NCBI GenBank assembly: GCA_914767715.1
Contig: OU612072.1
Location: 8,928,001 to 8,992,000, forward strand
DNA from: Membranipora membranacea
Taxonomy: Eukaryota; Bryozoa; Gymnolaemata; Cheilostomatida; Membraniporidae
Direction: 5' to 3'
Length of the DNA: 64,000 bases
This document shows, in pieces, positions 1 through 10,800 of the stretch; positions within the stretch are counted from its first letter, which is position 1, and every line of letters starts with the position of its first letter. Below the pieces are notes generated by a model. It did not search any database and was not told the DNA's origin. It worked only from the letters and a program-made list of their open reading frames with translations. Position numbers and translations under genes: made by a program.

Positions 1-1826
1 AACATTCTGGTACAGTTTTGTCTGATTGCAGAGTATTTTCAGAACCAGGGACACATTGAGAGTTATTACTAATATTATGAACAAGTTTTCAGGTGAGAGT
101 TTTTAAGTTTCTTCGTTAATCTTCTGCAAACAGCTGACTTTGACCTATTCAGAACACAAGTCTTTCTTCTTTTCGTACTAATTCACTCAATAGTGTCAAT
201 TTGAATCAATTCTCTACGCTTATACAGAGCACAATAACTATTCTCTGCAGCACGCTGATTTTTGCGCTTTTCTTCACAAGGTAAGCAACTCAAAGAGATT
301 TGGCATGGTAGTGGCTATACCTTAGGTCCCAATGTCAACAAACTACAACAAGGTACTTAGTAAAAATGAATTATTGTAGCCCCTGTGCTTCAGAGAAGCA
401 TGTTGGTCTCATCATTTCGCATATGTGCTGTGGAAGACATCCCAAAACTTCAATTTCAACGCAAGAACTTTTGGGCGTTAAATACAGATATTAAGGACTT
501 CTCTCAGTAATAGTCCTTCGTTTTTCCTATCATAGTTTGATATCAGTTGTGCATGCATAACTTTAAGATGCCGTTAGATGGAAATTACTTTGAATGCTCT
601 GTTCAATTTCATATCAAATTCAAATTCAAAAAATTGAGGAAGCGGCTTGTCAAATTTGTAACAGTTAGTTTCACTCCTGAGAACAGATGAAAGAAACAAG
701 CTCAAATTTGCTTTATTATAAAATATTATTGGAACATGCCGCAGGTCACCGATGGATCTGCGGACCATGAATATATTTTAGTTACATCCTCATAGAGCGT
801 AAACTCTTGAGTGTTGCTTGGAAGAGTTGATTATTATTGAAATAATAGATGGTATGAATGCCATAAAAGTATTATGTTTATTTTTGCCGCATGGTCTATC
901 GAAATATAAAAAAATGAGGAAAAATAACATGTTTCAATTACTGCAGAAAGGATATACATTAACGGTAACGGTAACAATACACATCCACAATACTAAATCA
1001 TGGTATGGAGATAGACTAATGTTTTGTGATATGAACACCGCACACGGGCTTTTCATAGTAAAATAGTATAGATTCGTCTCAGTGCAACAATTGACTATGG
1101 GCCTATAATATAGTTGTTGAATAAAACTGAGATGCATTGCTAATAATGAGCCGCCAGAAGCATCATATTGGTTAGGGCACAGCTAGTAATGGTTTAATTT
1201 CATAATAATTGAAAACAATATGGAGAAATATGGATACATATAAAAAGAAATTTAATTTTTTTGGGCGAGGGTGTTTATTACGTTCTTTTAAAATTGAGGG
1301 TCAACTACTAGCAAGTCCATTCTAGCCCTAGGAGAGCTTCAAAATATGATAAATTGAAAGATTCTCCAGCTTTTTTAGATAATGCTGCCTGAGTACAAGG
1401 TATAGCAACTAATTTTTAAAATTTTTTAATCGAGACATATAGATATCAGTGCATCAGGACACACTCAGAGCGATTAAATGAAATTTTAGGCAAACTTGAA
1501 ATGTAGTTCAAATCCTTTTCCAGTCTTAGTGTCATCTGTCTTGAAGGTCATTGTTACCGCAAAGAAGTTTATGATATCGTAAGTCAAAGTTTGATTGGTG
1601 GGCTTGGTACCACATAGTCTTGGGAACTGATTCACCTGCAGATAATCGTAACCGCAACCAATACTGCTTTCCAGCTGTCAAAATACATCCAATTCTTTAT
1701 CAGTATCCTTATGGTACATTAATCGTTTGCAGTTTTCAGTTTACAAATATAATATAAGAGAGGAAAAGTATTACATTCAAAAAAAGGAGTTGTTCACCCT
1801 AAAATGGGCGGAAAGAAGAGACGAGC
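1..1826. repeat. Segmental duplication C, left copy (pairs with 51540-53356)
   Basis: Nearly collinear with 51540-53356, with scattered substitutions and short indels. It holds the final CUB exon (1486-1674), that gene's 3' flank and part of its last intron. The homology runs off the window start, so the duplication is larger than seen. Bases 1-1485 contain no gene I can support; the short reading frames there are not exon-like. Confidence 0.85.
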
Positions 1827-4800
1827 CGAAATTGGACTGAACCTAATCCTGCAGATGAGAGCAGTGACAACTAGTTAAGCCGGTGAAACAAAAGAACTTT
1901 TAATTTAAATACATAATATACGGGTCTGTTACGTAATGACTTTTTGTTTGTCTTTGTTAAGCTGATGAGTATCTTTACAAAGTGGTTCCTACATATTGTA
2001 GCTGCGGTTGGATTGTGTATACCCACAAATGAGTGTAGCATAAGTGGAGAACTGAGGATAATATGCTGCTAAACGCTGAGAAGTCAGAGTTGATGAACAC
2101 CTGCCTAAATTATAAGCACAACTATAGTGATGATGTTGTTGTTGATGATGCATTGATGCAACCTAATGCTTTCACCAAATTCTTGGGAATTTTTATTGAT
2201 GATAAACTCTCTTTTAATAAGCATATCGATAAATTAGTAACAAAATGTAACACACAGTTGTTTTTAATGCGTAAATTGAAATCCATAGGTCTTGACAGCG
2301 ATGGCTTGAGGACTTTTTATCTTAGCAACATCCGTCCCATTATCTGTCATGCCTCACCTGCATGGTTTTCTCTCATTGGTGACACAAACTGTGAAAGATT
2401 AGAGCGTCTCCAGCGCTCAGCCTCAAAGATTATACTGCCTGATCATGACTATGAAGATTGGCTAGGAATGTTACACATTCCATATCTTTGCAATTTTCTC
2501 TTTGATAGCTCATACAGTCACTTCACAAAGATTTTACACGATGAATCCCATCCACTTTATAGTCGCTTAAGTTTTAACAGTAACAGAACTTCCTCTCGAG
2601 TCAAACAAGTATTCCGTCCAAAACGATGCAGAACCACAAAGAGGTCCTTTTTTAACTATTTTATGACCTATCATGATAATGGCCTTGTGTATCGTACTTG
2701 ACCGTACCTAACTGCAGTATATCCTTTTAGCTATGTCGCCATCGCTTTTAGTTATGTATTTTTATTTTTGCAGCTACCAGTTTTTTAACCCACACTTACG
2801 TACATTCGATATCATCTCGTATAGATGTATATTGAGTATGGCAGAATGTAATACAATACAATTACAAAATAAAATTACAATTTATATTACACCTGGTATG
2901 TAACCATGTCAATCGATGTTTTGTAACATAGAAATATGTAATATTTTATTGTCCATATTATTCCACATGAACATTCTTAAGACTATGCCATGAACAGCAG
3001 AGAAAAAAAATTCCAGTTGCTATATTGATGGTTGAGTAGTTGTGAAATAAACTGACTTGATGTCTTTGATGACGATATATCATTTTTAGGAATGAGGTTG
3101 TAACCAAAAAATAATAATATTTTCCAGATAATTCATTGAAACCTTTATGAAAAATAGGTAAGGATATTGTTGATATAATTACGGCCAGATATTGACCAAC
3201 TTAGTCAATGATTTATTGCAAAGCTGTCTCATTATGACTCTTATAAATCTGCTGTTTCAAGTCTCAGTCCCGCGAGACATATATTTAGGCCCTCTTCTCA
3301 CATATGTAACTGTTAAGAGTGCTGCATTGCTTATCGTTCCACACACCCATGTGATGCTCTACACAATCTTCATTACCTCCTACGTTGTTAGGCTGCCCTG
3401 ATTGCCAGTCAGTCACCGCTATGTTATGCTGACTCACACCATCCCATCTCCATATGCCCGACTGTCTCTTACCTCCGATCCAGAAAATATGATCCAGGGC
3501 ACCTGCAAGGTGTTCATCAAACCAAGTATTATTTATATGTGAAGACATTGGAAAACCCCATTAAAAACAAAATAAATCAAACTATCTTTATAGTTATTTT
3601 CTAGACTGAAATCAATCCAAAACAAAGTATCAAGAATCCCATTGCATTTCCAAATTCGGGGTCATCTAGCCTTTCTTAAAATCTAAGACAACTCTGACAT
3701 GGTTTACCACATTCGTTTGCAACAAGTCATGTGAGCACTAGCTCTAAATCTAAAATCACCAGTCCTTTGATTCAAATAGATCAAATGTATCGGATGTTTT
3801 GCCTCTGTAGATTTATATCGATCGGAAAGTAGATCCGCTGCAGCATGGGGCTTATAGATAAACGGATGCAGCTCTGATGTAAAAACAGAGAAAAAACCAA
3901 AGATGGTTGGGCCAGCATTGAAGACACACATCTTTTTTTTCAATATCAACACATAAATCAAATGTATCGGATGAACTATGTACTTCCTCAGTAGAGCTTA
4001 AAACCAATGGGAACGTTAATCTGTTGCAACATGGGTTTTTTTAAGGGACTCACCATTCTGGTTATAGACTTTCCAGCTGCCAGTGGCACCCCATCCGGTA
4101 GAGACTGCCAAGCTCTTGATTTCTCTAGCCTCAGTGTCTTGATGCTCCAGTATAACAGTATTACTATCAAAGACGGAGCCACTTCTACCCACCCTGATCT
4201 TTCCACCAGCCCAAGATATCCAAAACAATCTGAAACAAGCATGTAACAATTGATAAATGAGCCACAATGTGAGCAACAAACGATACCAATGATAACCTGT
4301 CGCAAATACAGTACAATACTCAGTAAGGCACATTTGCTTAACTTCAACCCACACTGAGTTTAAACAAAGCTTGATATGATGGAATCAATAATGTGCCATC
4401 AAAATATTTAAAACCTTCAGGAGTTTTGTCTCGATAACCATTTTACTCTTAAAATGTTTCAGTCGACACGATATGTCAATTATATCGTTCAAGATGCTAT
4501 CACTAAATGAATAATTTCAGCAGATAAGTATGTAAAAATGCTCAAGTTTCAGAGTATTTTTCAACAAACAGTTGAAAGGGGTGGTTAGCATGCTTGCGAT
4601 TCACTGCCAGTTAATTGATGCCGTATATAGGAGGTGTAAATAAAAACTCTCTATCGTCTGTTCAACCTCTAATGTATATAAACTCTTGGCTCAGTTTAAC
4701 ATAGTTTCAACTGAATAGGCTTCCTTGAAAATTTTTTGTTGTTCATGGTCTCGAATTGATATATCAGGCCCGTTGTTCTAGGGGAGGCAGGCGGCACTGA

Positions 4801-7800
4801 ACTAAATACAGTGGCCTAAAAACACTATAATTGAATAATTCATGTCAGAATCAGCTATATGCCTTAAATTGCTAAGAGAGGAGCTTACAGCGACCCTCCT
4901 GGTGATGCTTCAGTTTGCCTCCCCATATCAATTTTCTAAACTACCACCCTGTATATATTCATGTATTGCAATAGATTGACATTGATCGTTTCTGACCTTT
5001 CTGCCGAACAGTCAACAACAGAGCTCTGATTGTTTGAAGCCACCTCGGCTCCTTGAAACTCGTGCTTGATAACAGATCTGGTGTTTCCCCATCCACCAAG
5101 AATTATCTCGTATACTGGAACTTCAAGGCTAGAGAACAGATGATGAACAGTGATAAAATAAGAAGTGTTTTTCAATGTGTATCCTGCTACGGGCTATGAC
5201 TTATTACCGATTCACTTGATGCAAGGGGACTAGAAGCTTGCAGATCATCCTGTAAAGAGTAATGAGAGTAATGTCTGAATTATTTCATACTTTTATGAAG
5301 ATAATGAGACCTGGAAGTGATTGACCATACTGATGCATATACGGAAAGTATGTCTACTATAAATATATTGGTATGAGTTTTCATCCATTTTTTGGGCATT
5401 AATATTGGATCAATTATCTAAAATTTCTCATGAGGATTAGAACAAAATTCTCTTTGGTATCGATATCGGTATTGGTTTATTTTAATTTCTCTATCTGACC
5501 AAGGTTCGATAACATTGAAGTTTTGTGCTTTTTTTTACTCAATATAAATGTGGCTATTGTTAAAAAATCTCATATAGTACTGGACTGGACATTATTAGCA
5601 CACCACGGGGTGTTCTCTTGAGATTATTAAAACTAATACATCTAAAAAATGGATGTGACTGGCTACTACTAATACTATTACTAATGCTACTACTAATACT
5701 ATTACTAATACTATTACTATTACTATTACTAATACTGTTACTCTTACTTTTACTATTACTAATGCTAAAGCTATTACTAATGCTAATGCTATTACTAATA
5801 GTGTATCTCTTACCTGCTGATACCAGAAGCAGTAGGCTGAAGGGTTAGATGTGCATCATTGCAGGCTTTCACTGTAAACTTAACATAGTTCTTGTTTGTC
5901 AGATCCAAATTCTGAATAGTTTGATATGCGTGGGCGTCTGGAGTTTCCTTGGCTTGAATCTTATCTAGAATAAAGTTTATTTAATAATGAATAATTTGTA
6001 AAAGCTAAACTGAAACAGCACCTGTTTTGTATATGTATTTGAATGTATAGGTATACGTAATATATATTTGTGGATATGTATATGTTTAGTAGGTAGCATG
6101 GTGGGGTCTAGGTTTGGGTAATCGGGTTGAGGCTCATCTTCTATAATATAGGGTATATCAGGCTTCAAATGCATTTGGCTATAATGCCTACAAAAAATAG
6201 GTCAAGGCCGTAGTTTATAAAATAGTGGTAGGGGAGACAAAAATCCTAGAGGGCATCCAGTAACATTACTATTATTATTGTTTTTATTTTGACTTGTGAT
6301 ATTTTGTTATGAACTTTATTAACCACCGATCAAGCATGAAGCAAATAAGACCATGTAAAAACGACAACAAAAATTGAAAGAAACAATAAGATGGCATTGA
6401 CGTATATATGTGTATTTATAAAGGAGGCTTTTTCTGCAAAGAGCAGTGTTGAACACAGAGTGTTAAACCTTTATAAGTCTCGTTACATAAAAAGTGACAC
6501 CTTGTTACGAAAGAATCACATTTAAAATTCAGTAAAAATAATTTAAAAAAGTAAAAATCTATTCTTTGTGTGTGGGGTGATTAAGGTGCTCCTGTGGTTT
6601 CTGGGGTGTTGCCAGAAGACATCCTCAACCAATTTTATCTTTCTGAAGCTCAATAGGTTATAAAAAAACACAACTATCTGATTTAACAATAAAGACACAT
6701 ATATACACCTCTTTCCTTCCAGTTGAAAGTGCTAATGTATCAATATCCAGTACTTCAGGAGAATCAAGAAGTGTAAAATGTGGACAATCAGTTTTTGCTT
6801 GCGTCAAAAACTTTGTTGGGCTAGTCACACAGAAATCGATACTACATTATTACCCTGTGTAACTCTGATGATTACTCAGTTCATTAAAGTCAATTTGGGC
6901 AAATCTTGGGCTAAGAAGTTGTCTTCTCTTATTGTTGAAATTTGGTGGCTCATTTGCAGTATAGAGTTATCACCCCATCTATCTATCTGTGTAAAACATT
7001 TTAGTTTCAAGCATGTGGATAGACTGCTTCACAGAGTAAAGGGATTCAGAGTAAATTTTTTAACAATAGTCAAGGAAAGAGTTTTTTACTCCTTGGTCAA
7101 GGTACCTGCGAGCTTTGCATCAAGGGGAAAGTTATGGGAAGCTTGATGCCAAAAACTCCTTTCATCTATTTGTCACAATTATAGGGTTCTGGAGAATGAA
7201 CTGAATTCAAAGTTTTTGATTACAGTAAAAAATAGAATATGCAGGCTCTCTCATAAAAATTTCTCTTTGTACAGCCTTACTCCACAATTAGACATGAAGT
7301 TTTATGCTTAAATTACACCTAACTATCCTAGCTAAATTGATACGGTGGGTATAGCTAGGAAGGCAGTATTGTCGCAGTTTTTACAATAGGATTAACTTTT
7401 ACAATCCTTGAATGATGCTGCCACAATGTACCCTTGGTCTGTGCAATCATTGAACCTTAAATTTATCGAAAGTGCCTCATATCAAATGTGTCTGCGGTCC
7501 ATCGTCTACTGGGCTTTGGTTGGCACCCAGGTGTGCGCCGACCTGCCTGCAAATAGAGAGCAACCTGGCGCAGATATTGTGGCCTGGCCACTAAGGCAAC
7601 GAATTTCGCCGCCTATGCTCCGGGATGTGGCTTGTGACAAGACATCTGATTTAAATCAACCTTCAATTTTAATCAGTCTTGAGACACAAAGGTTATCCTC
7701 AGGTTTTGATATTCTAATAGTACATTGCCTTTAATTTGGAAAAGATAAACAAGGCACAACAGCAACAAATTCTTTCCCTATAATGAAACACAGAGACTGT

Positions 7801-10800
7801 AATACAACTGGTTGTTTACAAATAAGATTTTCTTGAGGGATTAGAAAATTTACTGTGAGAAAACAATGTCTGTAATTGCTCTAACTGATAATTCTTCATC
7901 CAGCTTAGGTCTCAATTGTACTTGGATCGTTTCAATGCACCGCATGGAGAATTGCTTCAGATTTTGTTTGGAGGCCATCTCAGATTTGTTGTTTATTGAG
8001 GCAGCCCACCTGTTTGGCTAACCGAATCCTCAAAAGTAACGACATTATAACTTGTTGCAGTATAGATGCAGTCCCAGGGCACACTCTACTTGATTGTGCA
8101 ATAACTCCCGGAAGAAGGTTTACCCGGCTAACCAAGAGTGAAGTGATCGCAACATTGTTTAACTTTTTAGAAGCATGGACCATGTTTTTGTTGAGTAAAG
8201 AGAGTGTGGATAATTGAATGTCGACAAGGTGTCATGGTCGATTGCAAAAATGTAAATATATGAGTAGCCAGCCACTAAAGCCTATTGATTCAACATAATA
8301 TGATATGATATTTTAGATGCAATAAAATTGGTATAAAAAAACGGGGCACCCAATATGGGCTAAATTTTTTGTATCAGAACTGGGGTTTCGGGCTTGGAAT
8401 GCTGGTTGGAAAATATATTTGGACTGAGCAGGATTACAAATTGTCTAGCACTGGGCTATGGTTGGAACCCAGGTGTGCTCCGACCTGCCTGCAAACAGAG
8501 AGCAACCTGGCGCAGATATTGCGGCCTGGCCACTAAGGCAACAAATTTTGCCGCCTATGCTCCAGGATGTTGCTTGCGACAAGACATCTGATTTAATTCA
8601 ACCTTCAATTTTGATCTGATGTAATAATGCTATAACACATAAATATCATAAGAAGCAACAAGTCTTGAGACACAAAGGTAATCCTCAGGTATTCTAAAAT
8701 TACATTGCCTTTAAATCCTTTGGAAAAGATAAACAAGGCACAACAGTAACAAATTCTTTCCCTGTAATGAAACACAGAGACTGCAATACACTGGTTGTTT
8801 ACAAATAAGATTTTCTTGAGGGATTAGAAAATTTACTCTGAGAAAACAATGTCTGTAATTGCTCTAACTGATATCTTCATCCAGCAGAGGTCTCAATTGT
8901 ACTTGGATCGTTTCAATGCACTGCGTGAAGAATTGCTTCCAATTTTGTTTGGAGGCCATCTCAGATTTGTTGTTTATTGAGGCAGCCCACCTGTTTGGCT
9001 AACCGAATCCTCAAAAGTAACAACATTATAACTTGTTGCAGTATAGATGCAGTCCCAGGGCACGATTTTTAAACAAATGTACAAATTCAACCGTAACATG
9101 AATGCTGTCAATGGTTATTTCAGGACTGCAATTCCTTAATGGTGATAGATACACCAAGGTCGAACATACAGAAACCAGCTCACTGAAAATGCAGCAGAAT
9201 ATTTCACATAGAATATCATGTGTGTTATTAAGGGTGAGCCCTCCAGACACACAGTTAGCATAATCCTATACGCATCCAGCATAGTTACATTAGTGTTTTT
9301 CAATAATAAAAATATTGGGATGACATTGGAGTAAAATTTAAGCTCAAACATTTGGGTGTAGTTTGAAAATGCTATCATTGAACATTATCCACTGAAAAAG
9401 CCAAATCCAAACCATGTTTCGGAATATTAATAATATTAATTATTTTGAGGTCTATAGTCATTCTGATAGAATTTGATGGGTGACTGATGGGACACCACGA
9501 TCTATACTGAAAACGTATATCAACCAACATAAATATTCTTTTGTTTAAGTTCAGTATAGCATCTCCATTGTCATTTGTAAATTGCTCCACTCCTTTGATA
9601 AAAGGCAATTAGAATTTGTTGAAACTGTACCCAATGGCATAGAAACTACAAATATATAGGCTCTTTGCACTGCCTTGCCCAACATTGCCACTGCACTGAT
9701 GGATGAAATAAACACCGTAATGAAAAAGTAAATCGCAATTTTAAATATGTTAAAAAAATATTTCAAACATGCCCTCAAAAGCTCATTTAGATTATGTGAT
9801 GAACTGATGCTCCAAAAAACCCAGATCTCTGTGAGTTACCATGTCGAAGTGTAGTTCTGCCCAAACAGAAAAACACGAACTTGGAGATTTTTTGTCAGAT
9901 TTGGAGTTTTTTGCAGAAAGAAATAAATGAATAGTTAGCTGATTGACTAACGATCCAGGTGACCAAATGTGGTTATTCTGAATTAAAAACTGTAGGAAGG
10001 AGATAGCTTTTGGAAAAGTAAGGAGGAGATAACTACAACTGAGCATTTTTGACTTTAAATAACTGAGTAGAGTCAATTTAGTACGAGGACCTAACCTGTA
10101 CCCGCCCGTAATTAGTCAAATTGAGCTCAGATTGTTACACCAAATTCCTTGTGATGGTACTCATGCCAAGTGAATTTGTTCACTCTCTCTTGATCAGAGA
10201 GAGAGTGAACAGCTTAGCCTACAGCCTTTGATCGTAGCGAGTACTTACCTGAATCTAGGAGGAAGCCCTTCATATAATGAATCATCCTCCGGTTAGGAAG
10301 AGTAACAAGCTTACTACCATGTGATCTACACGATGCCTTAGCATTACTCCAGGTTTCCTTGTTCATGAAGAGTTTAACACATGTATCCTCTGGTGTTAGC
10401 GCCCAGCCATATGGACAACCACCACCAACACCTACCACTGCAGTCCAGCAAGCTGTAATGGTAAAATAGCGGGATATATATCCAATTGCCTCTAAATATG
10501 ACAAATTATCACACATAATGTAGAACCCAACATAAAGCCAGAAAGCAAGGAAAATATTGATAAATATCCCTCATGACCACATGTGATACTAGAGTGGGAT
10601 AAAAAACGAATCATCAAGAGTTATTATACAATACTTACAGCCAACGATGACGCTTATTAAAGTGAGGCAAAGTGCTGCAATCTGCATTCTCAGTGTGCTG
10701 TGTTAGAGATGAATGGAAGACAGTGAAGAAAGGAATGAAACTAATCATCTTGCCCTCTGCTTTATATACCGCTTTTCTCACAAGGAAGCTGACTTGCTGA

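Noticed and set aside
818-1066. 82-codon frame (+), repeated at 52351-52599
   Set aside because: Conserved only because both lie in a segmental duplication; composition is not protein-like and there is no domain.
4016-4354. Alternative long minus-strand frames over the FAMeT exon
   Set aside because: Only the part bounded by splice sites (4054-4229) is domain sequence; the rest is intron.
5618-5848. Leucine-rich open frame (+)
   Set aside because: It is the translation of an ACTATT/ATTACT microsatellite, not a gene.
6778-7146. 122-codon frame (+), repeated at 31564-31932
   Set aside because: Intronic in the lectin gene and shared through the recent block duplication; no splice sites or domain.
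8394-8591. 65-codon frame (+)
   Set aside because: It is the SINE-body repeat read through, seen in four places.
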